Source of the DNA: Olleya sp. Bg11-27
GTDB lineage: Bacteria > Bacteroidota > Bacteroidia > Flavobacteriales > Flavobacteriaceae
Assembly (NCBI RefSeq): GCF_002831645.1
Contig: NZ_CP025117.1
Location: 999,514 to 1,063,513, forward strand
Reading direction: 5' to 3'
Length of the DNA: 64,000 bases
Positions 8,843-16,908 of this stretch are shown in pieces. The notes beneath the pieces were generated by a model. It did not search any database and was not told where the DNA came from. It worked only from the letters and a program-made list of their open reading frames with translations. The number at the start of each line of letters is the position of its first letter. The first letter of the stretch is position 1. A program made the position numbers and the translations under genes.

Positions 8843-11800
8843 ATGAAAGTAATGAATGTCATTAAAGGAGTCATAACGTTAGTTATACTCTTTTCATTTA
8901 GTAGCATACATGCGCAGCGTATCTATGTTTCGAAAACAGGAAATGATGCCAATCCCGGCACGGTATCTCAACCTTTTAAAACAATAGCAAAAGCATCTGC
9001 AATAGCTAATCCGGGAAATACTATTGTTATTGGAGAAGGTACTTATGAAGAAACTATAAAGCCTTTAAGATCAGGAACCCCAGGAAATCCTATTGTTTAT
9101 ACGTCTAAGCAAGGGGAGAAAGTAATTATTTCAGCAATGGAAGCCTTAAGCGGGTGGACTTCTGATGGAGGAAGTGTTTGGAAAACTACTGTTAATTGGG
9201 ATTTAGAGCAGCGTAACTTTGTAATCAGAGGAGCTACCGTATTAGATTTAGCCAGATGGCCAAATAATACGGATGGAGATCGTTTTACATTAAATTCATT
9301 ACGTAATGACGGAGGAAGTCAAGATGAGGTCTCTATAAATGCTTTTTTAACAGATAGAGACATTCCAAATTGGCAATGGTCAAATGGAGGGTCTATTATG
9401 TTTTATGGAGACCGTCCGGGGTCAGGATGGACAACATGGAGAGCGTGGATAAAAAGTCAATCTTCTGGTAGAGTAACTTTTGATGCGGTTAAAAATCAAA
9501 ATTGGATTATAGGATCACATCCTCCAGGCGATTTTGGAGATTATTATTTAGAAGGAATAAAAGAAGCTCTAGATTATCAAAATGAATGGTATTTTGACGC
9601 TAGTGCAAATTCTCTTTTTGTGCAACTACCAGGTGGCGTAAAACCTAAAGATGGTGAGGTGCAGATGGCAAGAAGAGCGGTGACTGCCAACTTAGAAAAT
9701 CGTGATTATATACATATTGAAAACCTTGCTTTATTTGGAGGAAATGTTCTTATAAAAGGAACGGGTAATAAATTGAAAGGAGTAAAGGTTTTATATGGAA
9801 GTATGACAAGAGGTATTACTCCTAACTTTAATTCTGGTATTAATGCAGTAGATGTTAAAGGAGGTTCTGTAAACACCATTATAGAAAATTCTGAAATAGG
9901 TTTTGGAGATGCTACAGGGATTTGGGATTCAGGAAATGCTACCATAATCAGGAATAATTATATTCACGATTTTGACTTTTTAGGTTCTTATGATGCACCA
10001 ATAATGGCACGAGGAGGAAAGAATTCTAAGATTTTACGTAATAATATTTCTCGTGGCGGTAGAGATGGTATTCAAATAGTAAATAAAAATTCTGAAGTTG
10101 CTTGGAATGATATCTCTCGTAGTAATCTTATCGCCGATGACTGTGCTTTACTTTACACCATTAATAAAGGTCTAAATATGGATATTCATCACAATTGGTT
10201 TCATGATGCGGAAGGTAGAGGCGAATTAAAGAAAGCTGCAGGGATTTATTTAGACAATGATGCTGAAAATGTTCGTATATATCGTAATGTCGTTTGGAAT
10301 GTCGAGTGGACAAATATTCAAATTAATTGGAATGGAAAAGATATTGATATTTTTAATAATACGTTAGTCAAAGCAGATGGAGGTACCATGGGAGCTTGGC
10401 ATAAAGCAGGTACGGCATTTACTAATGTTAAAGTATGGAATAATATTACGGATACTTATAGAACCGATCAAGGTGGGAATCAAGAAACAGAAGGGACTTG
10501 GGAACCGCAGTCCAACAAGCAAAATAATCTTGTAGATCAAACCTCTTTTGTGAATTTTAACGCGAATAACTATAGGCTAAATAATGGAACTGTTGCAGTA
10601 GATGCAGGTAGAGTTATAAGTGGTTATACGGATAGTTTTATTGGAGTAGCTCCGGATGTAGGGGCTTATGAAGTTGGAGATAATTGGATACCTGGACCAA
10701 ACTGGGATATTAACCAAGGACCTACAGGTGTTTGTTATGATTTACCAGGTGAAAATTGTACTACTACAGGAGGAGAGGATAGTGTTAGACCGGATGCTAA
10801 CTTAGCTAATGGAGTCTACTATATTCAAAACACGACTAATGAGATGAAAATTAACAGTCCCAATGGACGTCGTGTAAATATTGCGGCTACTTCAGAAAAT
10901 AGTGCAAAATGGCAAATTACCAAAGCCGGTACGTATTACACGATTAAAAATCTTAGAAATAATGAATTCTTAGAAGTCCCTTATGCGGCTTGTAATATAA
11001 ACGAAAAGGCAGAGAATCTTAATGTTAATTTAGGGACGTGGACATCAGTTGGTGGAAATCATCAAAAATGGGGGATTACTAAAGTCAATGAGGATTATTT
11101 TTTAGAACCTTTACATTGTGAAAAGGTTGTGGATAGAAATAATGGTAATACCATGCATTTATGGCCATACGTAGCGGGCAATACAAATCAAAATTGGAAA
11201 ATTATTAGGGTAGAGGATGCTTGTTCTGCTAATATGGTTATTTCTAATTTAGAGCGTACAGATGCAACTAATACGACCATTACAGTGACCTTTGATACAT
11301 TTGATGGCGTAAATACGTATGAAGTTAGAGCTTGGCCTAAAGGTCAGTTTACAGGATATGTTAATACTCCAACAGCAGCAGCATTCAAAGCTGGTAATTT
11401 CTCTCCAATAACTATTGACGGATTAACGGCAGGCACTGAATACACAGTGGTTATACGTGCTATTTGTGCGACAGGAGGCACATCAGAATTAACACAGATT
11501 GATACGTTTACATCAGGACCATGTGCTGTGGATGCAGAAATGACTTCAGTGAAAAAAGTGAGTGAAACAGATCAATCCATTTCAATAGGATTTAATCAGT
11601 TTACTGGTAGCAATACGTATGAGTTAAGAGCATGGCCTAAAGGTCAGTTTACCGGAAATATAAATAGTCCGAGTGCAACGTCCTATGCAAGTGGTACTTC
11701 ATCGCCAATAACGATCAATGGTCTAGCTGCAGGCACGGAGTATACGTTAGTTTTACGTGCCATTTGTTCTCAAGGCGGTGCTTCCAAATTAATGGCTATA

Positions 11801-12094
11801 GATAGTGCTACATCTGGTGCTGTTTCCAGAAATGATACGACCATTAAAACGCAAGAGGATACAATTGTTCTTTATCCAACGCCATTAAAAGAAGGGGTGT
11901 TAACTATTTTTTTAGGACACGCGACAACATCAAAAGTAAGTATTCTTGATTTGCAAGGTAATACTGTATATCGCACCGAAACAAATGAACAACATCTTAA
12001 AATAGATCGCTCATTATTTGGAAATTCTGGGTTTTATTTTGTCAGAATTGAACAACAAGGTGTTTTTACAACTAAAAAAATTATAGTAAACTAA
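8843..12094 (+). CDS. Secreted right-handed beta-helix protein with ricin-type lectin, two FN3 domains and T9SS sorting tail
   Basis: Signal peptide at residues 1-24 (ending IHAQ). A DUF1565/polysaccharide-lyase-like N-terminus (YVSKTGNDANPGT, PFKTIAKA) at about 26-100 is followed by parallel beta-helix repeats (NNYIHDF, RNNIS, IHHNWFHD, NNTLV) to about 560. A ricin-like beta-trefoil with KWQIT, KWGIT and NWKII motifs lies at about 655-790. Two closely similar FN3 domains sit at 793-895 and 893-990, both containing TYE-RAWPKGQFTG. The C-terminal ~75 residues match a type A T9SS sorting domain (VLYPTP, GFYFVRI, KKIIVN). The fold suggests a polysaccharide-active or glycan-binding exoprotein; the catalytic residues cannot be assigned by eye. 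The gene stands alone with a 290-base upstream region. Confidence 0.88.
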   Translation: MKVMNVIKGVITLVILFSFSSIHAQRIYVSKTGNDANPGTVSQPFKTIAKASAIANPGNTIVIGEGTYEETIKPLRSGTPGNPIVYTSKQGEKVIISAMEALSGWTSDGGSVWKTTVNWDLEQRNFVIRGATVLDLARWPNNTDGDRFTLNSLRNDGGSQDEVSINAFLTDRDIPNWQWSNGGSIMFYGDRPGSGWTTWRAWIKSQSSGRVTFDAVKNQNWIIGSHPPGDFGDYYLEGIKEALDYQNEWYFDASANSLFVQLPGGVKPKDGEVQMARRAVTANLENRDYIHIENLALFGGNVLIKGTGNKLKGVKVLYGSMTRGITPNFNSGINAVDVKGGSVNTIIENSEIGFGDATGIWDSGNATIIRNNYIHDFDFLGSYDAPIMARGGKNSKILRNNISRGGRDGIQIVNKNSEVAWNDISRSNLIADDCALLYTINKGLNMDIHHNWFHDAEGRGELKKAAGIYLDNDAENVRIYRNVVWNVEWTNIQINWNGKDIDIFNNTLVKADGGTMGAWHKAGTAFTNVKVWNNITDTYRTDQGGNQETEGTWEPQSNKQNNLVDQTSFVNFNANNYRLNNGTVAVDAGRVISGYTDSFIGVAPDVGAYEVGDNWIPGPNWDINQGPTGVCYDLPGENCTTTGGEDSVRPDANLANGVYYIQNTTNEMKINSPNGRRVNIAATSENSAKWQITKAGTYYTIKNLRNNEFLEVPYAACNINEKAENLNVNLGTWTSVGGNHQKWGITKVNEDYFLEPLHCEKVVDRNNGNTMHLWPYVAGNTNQNWKIIRVEDACSANMVISNLERTDATNTTITVTFDTFDGVNTYEVRAWPKGQFTGYVNTPTAAAFKAGNFSPITIDGLTAGTEYTVVIRAICATGGTSELTQIDTFTSGPCAVDAEMTSVKKVSETDQSISIGFNQFTGSNTYELRAWPKGQFTGNINSPSATSYASGTSSPITINGLAAGTEYTLVLRAICSQGGASKLMAIDSATSGAVSRNDTTIKTQEDTIVLYPTPLKEGVLTIFLGHATTSKVSILDLQGNTVYRTETNEQHLKIDRSLFGNSGFYFVRIEQQGVFTTKKIIVN

Positions 12095-12115
12095 AAAAAA
12101 TTAGAGGTCAGTAGT

Positions 12116-12240
12116 TAAATTCATGCCTTTAGGGTTGATAAAAAGGGGGTGCTAAATCTTTTTTAAAGGCCAGAACTTTCTTGAGTTTTCAGAGCGGTTT
12201 AAAACCGATGAAGATTGAAAGTAATAAAGGCATGAATTTA
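12116..12240. repeat. Extended palindromic element with perfect 16-bp terminal inverted repeats
   Basis: Bases 12116-12131 and 12225-12240 are perfect reverse complements (16 bp). Inside lie a second pair of arms (actttc near 12175 / gaaagt near 12216) and a central self-complementary CGGTTTAAAACCG near 12195-12207. The whole 125 bases can fold into one long hairpin. It could be a MITE-like element or a structured transcript end after the beta-helix gene. No poly-T tract follows a compact stem, so an ordinary terminator is less likely. Confidence 0.6.
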
Positions 12241-12266
12241 TAATATAATAGATAGATGGTGATTCA

Positions 12267-12395
12267 TTAAGTAAACTTCAGGATGGTAACTACTCGATAT
12301 TTAATGTTTAATACAGTTTCGTTTTTATCCAATTCAACACCATTTATAAATATAGCATAAGCTTCTTCTATTATGCTTGGGTCTTTACCAAGCAA
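12267..12395 (-). CDS. Possible small ORF or gene fragment (42 aa, TTG start)
   Basis: A short minus-strand frame reads like protein (KDPSIIEEAYAIFINGVELD, then KYRVVTILKFT) and ends at a stop at 12267. It has only a TTG start and an in-frame stop just upstream, so it may be the tail of a lost gene. No family recognised. The rest of 12395-12648 shows nothing I can support. Confidence 0.25.
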   Translation of the reverse strand: MLGKDPSIIEEAYAIFINGVELDKNETVLNIKYRVVTILKFT

Positions 12396-12648
12396 GTTTT
12401 AATATTTCACCTTAAAAAACATTTAAAGTTTGTACAAAAGCGAGCAAAAAGGGAAGGAAATGCACTTGGGGTTTTATTTTTTGAAATAAGAGCACTTTAT
12501 AAGGTTATAAACTTCCATTTAAGTACATCAAAAACAAGATTGAATCTAATAAATATTAAAAATTGAGCCTCTTAAAAAGACTTAATTTACTCAATCTATT
12601 AAACTAGTATGGGGTTGTGCAATGGTTACCGGTTTTAGTAACAGTGTT

Positions 12649-13110
12649 TTATCCGTCAATCAGTATTTCAGTTGCTTTTAAATCAGACATTGTCATTGTA
12701 ATTGTATGATTTAAATCGTGTTCCGTTTCAAAAGCTATTTCCCAAGATTTAGGGTCATTCTCGCATCTTGATAAAAAAAGATAGACCGCATTAAATTCTT
12801 TTCGGAAATCGGTTATCTTAAAATCTTCTTTCCAGTTTTGGAATTCTTTTTCAATTAATGGCTTTACCGAAGAGATTATTTTGTCATAATCAGATTCAAT
12901 TTTTTGAAAGAAATTTTTCTGTAATTCTGTCGGCCCAGTTTCATTACCCTCAATTCCAATTTCTATAATGTAATCAGTTGGTTTAAAGTGTTTTCTGCAT
13001 TAAAAATAGCTTTTAAGTGGTTCCTTTTTGTTCTCAATAAAAATCATTTTCCCAAAAAGAGCATTATCTATTTTAATGGTCTTTCCAAAAATAAATTCAA
13101 TTATTCCCAT
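12649..13110 (-). pseudogene. Small cytoplasmic DUF-type gene interrupted by one in-frame TAA
   Basis: From the ATG at 13108-13110 the frame reads MGIIEFIFGK up to KSYF, meets TAA at 13000-13002 (codon 37), then continues in the same frame to a natural stop at 12649. The downstream part (CRKHFKPTDYIIEIGIEG, NWKEDFKITDFRKEF, a terminal ATEILIDG) is well-formed protein with no further stop. From memory, relatives in Bacteroidota have Glu between SYF and C-R-x-HFKPT, so one GAA-to-TAA change explains the break. The gene sits 6 bases after the DUF5713 gene on the same strand. It is probably a nonsense-inactivated member of an accessory operon. Confidence 0.7.
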
Positions 13111-13116
13111 ATCTGT

Positions 13117-13455
13117 TTACCAATCTCTAGTTGCAATTAATTCTTCAGTATCAGCTTCAAATCCATAAGATTTAGAGATGAACTCAAAATCCATTGCAAT
13201 ACATTCTCTTGCAACAGTTTCTATTTCACTATCATTTTCGTAAAACTCTTCTTGTAGGTCGTTAAATTCATCCGTTGCTTTATGAGTCAAAGCATATAAT
13301 TTTTTAAGAGTTTTTGGCTTTTCAGTTTCTATTTTATTACATAATTTAATTAGAATGTCTTTGCCTTTATCAACAAGGTTATTTGGGAAATATTGGTCTT
13401 CATACATTTCTTTTAAAAATGAATACTCAACCATTTTTTTAGTCGTTAATTCCAT
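13117..13455 (-). CDS. DUF5713 family protein
   Basis: The sequence from MELTTKKMVEYSFLKEMY to the ending ELIATRDW (112 aa) matches what I recall of the DUF5713 family over its full length, including LVDKGKDILIKLC and FNDLQEEFYENDSEIETVA. A longer reading frame starting at 13563 overlaps the end of the neighbouring gene. I chose the internal ATG at 13453-13455 because family members start there and it removes the overlap. Function is unknown; there is no signal peptide. It lies between the CbrC-like gene and the broken DUF gene, all in one direction. Confidence 0.8.
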   Translation of the reverse strand: MELTTKKMVEYSFLKEMYEDQYFPNNLVDKGKDILIKLCNKIETEKPKTLKKLYALTHKATDEFNDLQEEFYENDSEIETVARECIAMDFEFISKSYGFEADTEELIATRDW

Positions 13456-13492
13456 TTGATTTATGTTTTTTTTATATTGTTGGCGGTATTTA

Positions 13493-14038
13493 TTATGTGA
13501 AGTCAATATGTAATCTATGTTTTTTACATTTTTGGCATTGAAAGAGGTACGCTCCCAAATCACTACTTTCTCTTGTAAATCCTTCGGTAAACAATTCTAG
13601 GGGTAATTCAAGTTTTTCAATGTCTTCTTTTACTTCATTTAAAACAGGTGTAATCATTTCACTTGTTGCGTAACCAATGAATGCAGAAGGTTCGTTACAA
13701 TGGGATAACCATATTTCCTGTTGCCAGGATGAGTAACTTGGCGTTTTCGAGCAAATTTCAGTAAGCTGTTCTATCGGAATTGTTGGTTTTGGGTCATTAG
13801 GATCTGGTGATACACCTTCTATTGCGCAATAACTATTAAATTCTCCGTCATATTTCTCAGCAGCTTTGCCATTTACAATACACCAAGGACATATGTAGTC
13901 AGGCTTATTAACGCTGTAAAATGAACTGTTATATTTCAGACTTCTTTTCTCTTCACATATTGAACATATTCCGTCAATTTTATCAAATAAATCTAATTCG
14001 TAAGCATTCGGACTGTATTTAAATTTCGGAAGTTCCAT
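13493..14038 (-). CDS. CbrC / UPF0167 family protein
   Basis: N-terminal LPKFKYSPNAY, two CxxC pairs (CSIC near residue 25 and CPWCIVNGKAAEKYDGEF near 50-68) and a C-terminal CQKC-KKHRLHIDF tail fit the UPF0167/CbrC family (about 180 residues). E. coli CbrC affects tolerance to colicin E2, and homologues occur as candidate immunity genes of polymorphic toxins; a role in toxin resistance here is inference. The four Cys near the N-terminus and two near the end suggest zinc binding. It is the first intact gene of a same-strand run ending at 12649, just downstream of an IS/intron remnant. Confidence 0.82.
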   Translation of the reverse strand: MELPKFKYSPNAYELDLFDKIDGICSICEEKRSLKYNSSFYSVNKPDYICPWCIVNGKAAEKYDGEFNSYCAIEGVSPDPNDPKPTIPIEQLTEICSKTPSYSSWQQEIWLSHCNEPSAFIGYATSEMITPVLNEVKEDIEKLELPLELFTEGFTRESSDLGAYLFQCQKCKKHRLHIDFT

Positions 14039-14058
14039 TTCTTATAAGTGTTTTTTAA

Positions 14059-14200
14059 TGTCTAGCCCTAAAATAGGGTTACAGTTTCAAATTAAATTTA
14101 GGCTGATAATTTATATACCATATTTGGTGTTTTATAATCTAAAGACAAATGTAATATTATTTCGTTGTATAAATTAATGGCATTTTTACAGCGCTTATAG
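14059..14200 (-). mobile_element. 3' remnant of an IS3-family (IS150-like) transposase gene with its terminal repeat
   Basis: Read on the minus strand, this encodes the typical C-terminus of IS3-type orfB transposases (NLYNEIILHLSLDYKTPNMV, then YKLSA and stop at about 14100). An IS end starting TGTCTAGCCCTAAAATAGGG begins at 14059. Everything upstream of the last ~35 codons is missing. It abuts a group II intron reverse-transcriptase fragment on the opposite strand. The same IS tail occurs at 21851 and 24497. Confidence 0.7.
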
Positions 14201-14510
14201 GATGGTTTATGCTATTGTATTTGGGATGATTGGAAGACACTAGAGCGTAAGCGTAAAAACAGAATGGGAGGCAAGGTAGTTGCTCAAAGTTCTATTTTAA
14301 AGACTGCTATCACAACCTCTAGGCTTAGAAAAGGTGTAAACCGTTGTTAGATTATAGTAATATAAGCAAACTTCAATTTGGTGAACCATCAAATACGCTC
14401 CTGAGTGCTATTGTTAATAGTAATAGATCAGAAAGGACCAGCGTAGTTGCGCACGTGCGGTGGTGTGAGAGCGCACTCCAACTATTTTAGCCGGAGCCGT
14501 CTACTCGATT
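14201..14510 (+). mobile_element. Group II intron 3' remnant: tail of intron-encoded protein plus domains V and VI
   Basis: Bases 14201-14347 encode the end of a group II intron maturase/RT (CYCIWDDWKTLERKRKN, GGKVVAQSSILKTAIT, SRLRK). The frame then shifts to the common tail KPLLDY at about 14340. Domain V starts at about 14383 (GAACCATCAAATACG paired with CACGTGCGGTGGTG). Domain VI ends in ...CGTCT-A-CTCGATT at 14510, with a bulged A eight bases from the end. The domain V tip is replaced by about 50 bases holding a CTATTGTTA hairpin. The 5' part of the intron and most of its ORF are lost. The 3' end lies 14 bases from the stop codon of the opposing gene. Confidence 0.75.
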
Positions 14511-14524
14511 GTGCTTTCGTGCTT

Positions 14525-14788
14525 TTATTTTTCGTTTAAAATTGAATGTATTTGTTCCGCAATATTTTTAGATTTAAAGGGGTCCAAATGGATTCTGAAA
14601 GCTTCACTCATAACAGTATTTATTATTTTATTTATCCGCTCAACTGTATTTGTCTTTTTTATATGCCGCAGTATATCAGTCGCTTCAGTATCATAGTTAT
14701 TTAAGTCGGTTATCTGAACGGATTGTTTTCCTAACGGATTCCATTCAGTTAATAAAACTTTTACTTTGTTTATGTGTTCTTTGTTCAT
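14525..14788 (-). CDS. DUF1871-like small protein
   Basis: An 87-residue soluble protein with N-terminal NKVKVLLTEWNPLGK and a Y-D-TEATDIL segment, which fits the DUF1871 pattern (EWDPIG...YDSEIDSI). It has no catalytic motif and function is unknown. Its start overlaps the stop of the preceding same-strand gene by 4 bases (ATGA), implying translational coupling. A group II intron remnant in the opposite orientation ends 14 bases past its stop codon. Confidence 0.6.
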   Translation of the reverse strand: MNKEHINKVKVLLTEWNPLGKQSVQITDLNNYDTEATDILRHIKKTNTVERINKIINTVMSEAFRIHLDPFKSKNIAEQIHSILNEK

Positions 14789-15042
14789 TTTATGTTGGTT
14801 ACGAATTGCGATCGAGCTTTTCCGTCAATTTTTAAATTTCTATTGGAACAGTATATTTTTAATTTATCCAAATCGACTATAAAATCGTTTACAATAAAAC
14901 CTTTGGAAATCAAACTGTGCTTTGTTTTTAAAAATGATTTGTGCCAATCATTCCAAGAGTCATGCATTGAATCTTTATCGTCAATCATTTTTAAGAATTT
15001 TTTCCAATCTTTTCTGCGATAATATGCCAAATTTAATTCCAT
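14785..15042 (-). CDS. Hypothetical small protein translationally coupled to the DUF1871-like gene
   Basis: 85 residues, Lys/Asp/Trp-rich, beginning MELNLAYYRRKDWKKF and ending KARSQFVTNIK. I recall the same pairing with a DUF1871-like gene in other Bacteroidota but know no function. It has no signal peptide. It starts just after an attC-like palindromic repeat (15076-15206), as the first gene of a two-gene unit. Confidence 0.6.
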   Translation of the reverse strand: MELNLAYYRRKDWKKFLKMIDDKDSMHDSWNDWHKSFLKTKHSLISKGFIVNDFIVDLDKLKIYCSNRNLKIDGKARSQFVTNIK

Positions 15043-15075
15043 AATAAATTTTTATTTCGTTTTCAGGTATGAAGC

Positions 15076-15206
15076 ACAACGTTTTATGTATAAGAATAGT
15101 GCGGTTTTGTGTGCGAGGATTTTCCGCAGGAAAATCAGACGTTACAAAAACGCACGGACTCTAGATTAAGCTCTAAACCAAGCTTTATTTTTATAGTGTG
15201 TTAGGT
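15076..15206 (-). repeat. attC-like palindromic repeat after the DUF2071 gene
   Basis: The site begins, on the minus strand, with ACCTAAC (15200-15206), which fits the RYYYAAC core. That core overlaps the last codons of the DUF2071 gene. It ends with AACGTTGTGC near 15076. Between lie an outer stem GTGCGGTTTTGT / ACAAAAACGCAC (15099-15110 with 15144-15155, one mismatch) and a perfect inner hairpin GATTTTCC-gca-GGAAAATC (15118-15136). This general plan, core site at gene end plus long imperfect palindrome, is that of integron attC sites. Recognition by an integrase is inference. Confidence 0.5.
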
Positions 15207-15919
15207 GCAGTTTTTATTTTTTTTAGTCCAATCCATTCGTGTTCAATATCTTTCATTAATAATGCATTATCAAATTTGACAGAACCTTTCGGGAAAATAC
15301 TTTCATTCTCAAAAAAGCTTGATTTTACATTCTCAACTTCCAAAAGTGATACTTTCCAATTATATGCTTTTAATTGAAGTCCATCAAAGTCATTTTTGTC
15401 AGGCGAATATCCAATAGAACCATTTTCAAAGAATTCAGAAATACATTCTAAATTTTCAAATACACTTTCAGTATTCCAAGAGTTTGTTTCTTTTGCTTTT
15501 ATTGATAGTGAAGTTTTGTCATCGCTTATAAAACCGACTTCGTAGTTTCCGTCTTTTTCATTTACTCTAAAATTTGCTAAATGGTGAATTCCAGGAAATA
15601 TAGTTCCACCAGCTAAAGAATTTAATTTAGAAGAAGTATCTCTTCTTGGAATGTAAACTCCTTCTTTTTGCTTTCCATTTTCAGTCCATTCAACTGCAAT
15701 TCTATGAGCTCCATTTTCAGAGGAGATTCCGATTTGTTTCGGCAAACCTTTCGGTCTGATTTCTTTTAATCTGATCAAACAGATTCCCGCAATTCCTTTT
15801 CCGTTTACTAATTTAGGTTTGAAAGGTTTTGGTAAATAATTTTCCAAGACTTCTTTATCAATTTGGTAATTGATTAAAATCCGTCTGTCTATTATTCCTT
15901 TTATTTTCGGTATTTTCAT
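15191..15919 (-). CDS. DUF2071 family protein
   Basis: From MKIPKIKGIIDRRILINYQ onward, the whole protein follows the DUF2071 pattern: YLPKPFKPKLVNGKGIAGIC, LKEIRPKGLPKQIGISSENG, VYIPRRDTSSKLNSLAGG and IFPKGSVKFDNALLM. The longer frame to 15982 adds residues encoded by the upstream repeat, so I chose the ATG at 15917-15919. Function is unknown; the fold resembles acetoacetate decarboxylase-like proteins. Its last residues (TAPNTL) are encoded by the attC-like core, as is typical of cassette-borne genes. It is flanked on both sides by attC-like repeats, so it looks like a single-gene cassette. Confidence 0.82.
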   Translation of the reverse strand: MKIPKIKGIIDRRILINYQIDKEVLENYLPKPFKPKLVNGKGIAGICLIRLKEIRPKGLPKQIGISSENGAHRIAVEWTENGKQKEGVYIPRRDTSSKLNSLAGGTIFPGIHHLANFRVNEKDGNYEVGFISDDKTSLSIKAKETNSWNTESVFENLECISEFFENGSIGYSPDKNDFDGLQLKAYNWKVSLLEVENVKSSFFENESIFPKGSVKFDNALLMKDIEHEWIGLKKIKTAPNTL

Positions 15920-15936
15920 TTGAGTGAGCAAATTAC

Positions 15937-16054
15937 ACCTAACAACGTTCAGTATATGAAAAGTAGGGCAGGTGATAAGCACCTTCGTTTGGGTTTATTA
16001 CTTAGCTAAATATAAATATTTTGATTTTATCTTTTCTAATATAAACGTCAAATT
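15937..16054 (-). repeat. attC-like repeat between the zinc-knuckle gene and the DUF2071 gene
   Basis: On the minus strand it ends in AACGTTGTTAGGT (GTTRRRY-type core at 15937-15943) just upstream of the DUF2071 start. It contains a perfect hairpin AGGTG-ataag-CACCT near 15970-15984 and the words TTATTACTTAGCTAAA and GTAGGGCA. The same words in the same order occur in the repeat at 18900-19006, so the two sites are homologous. Confidence 0.5.
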
Positions 16055-16510
16055 TTATATTTCAGATTTTTTAATTTTTATAACTTTTTTCACATAATCA
16101 ATCGTGTCTCCTTTTATTATATAATCTAATTTTTCAGAATCGATGTATTCCGCAATTTGCTTTTCAGTCAGTTTGTTTTCAGAATGCAGTTTATAAATTT
16201 CATCGACGAATAGTTCTAAATTTTGTGCATATTCTTTTGCAACTATTTTAGAAGTAGGATTGTTTTTTAAAAACACTTCTCTTTCTTTTTTTGGTAAGTC
16301 GGTTGTTAAGTATACTTCATCCTCAGAAATAGCAGATAACATTTCAGAACTTACTTTTCCTTTTCCATTGCAGTAAGCACACTTTCCAGGTCCCCAAAAT
16401 AATTGCTTATTTAATCTTTCGATATCATTTAAATCTACATTTCCTTTTCCTAGACATCGAGGACATTTAGTGTCGTTTTTATTTTTAAAAAACTTATCGA
16501 ATATTGACAT
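16055..16510 (-). CDS. Hypothetical protein with DnaJ-type CxxCxGxG zinc knuckle
   Basis: 151 residues from MSIFDKFFKNKN. CPRCLGKGNV near residue 15 and CAYCNGKGKV near 45 form a DnaJ-like zinc-binding pair; the rest is helical and charged (PKKEREVFLKNN, then KIKKSEI). I chose the ATG at 16508-16510. The longer frame to 16594 begins inside a stem-loop that precedes the adjacent intron, and its extra 28 residues look non-genic. Function is unknown. It is bounded by an attC-like repeat downstream and an intron remnant upstream, so it may also be a single-gene cassette. Confidence 0.65.
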   Translation of the reverse strand: MSIFDKFFKNKNDTKCPRCLGKGNVDLNDIERLNKQLFWGPGKCAYCNGKGKVSSEMLSAISEDEVYLTTDLPKKEREVFLKNNPTSKIVAKEYAQNLELFVDEIYKLHSENKLTEKQIAEYIDSEKLDYIIKGDTIDYVKKVIKIKKSEI

Positions 16511-16595
16511 TGAACTATGGTGTTTCTTAATTAAAGCTAACCATTCCATGTATGTTGTCGTAGCATCCCGAAGGGTGCTATGCACTATACACATT

Positions 16596-16889
16596 GTGTG
16601 TGCCCAGCATGGGCCTATTTTATTTACAGAAAGATAAATAATTAATCTAGAGGATACAAGTCCCTTATGCGCAAGAGTAATCCTTCGGCTGCGCTCAGGA
16701 CAGACTTATTGAAACATAGTAAGTCGCAAGAGTGAAAAGCCCTTTGGCGTGATGATTTACGAACCGCCATATACGTTTCTGAGTGCTATTGTTAGAAACA
16801 ATAGAGACGAAAGGACCAGTGTAGTTACGTCCGTGCAGTGGTGCGAGAGGCGCACTCCGACTGTATTAGTCGGAGCCGTCTACTCGATT
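16596..16889 (+). mobile_element. Miniature ORF-less group II intron remnant with both ends
   Basis: It starts GTGTGTGCCCAGCATGGGC, the GUGYG-type 5' end plus first hairpin of bacterial group II introns. It contains a domain I-like AGTAAGTCGCAAGAGTGAAAA stretch near 16720. Domain V begins at 16761 (GAACCGCCATATACG), and domain VI (CTCCGACTG...CAGTCGGAG type stem, then CGTCT-A-CTCGATT) ends at about 16889. At 294 bases it lacks all ORF and most of domains I-IV. A stem-loop TAGCATCC-cgaa-GGGTGCTA at 16561-16580 lies just upstream of the 5' end, reminiscent of stem-loop targets of group IIC introns. It is antisense to both flanking genes. Confidence 0.7.
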
Positions 16890-16908
16890 ATGTGGTGTTT
16901 TTATCTTT

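Noticed and set aside
9706-9945. Antisense frame within the beta-helix gene
   Set aside because: Lies wholly inside a well-supported gene with clear domains.
14511-15022. Plus-strand frames over the DUF1871-like pair
   Set aside because: The minus-strand pair is translationally coupled and resembles known small families; the plus frames are Phe/Ser-rich shadows.
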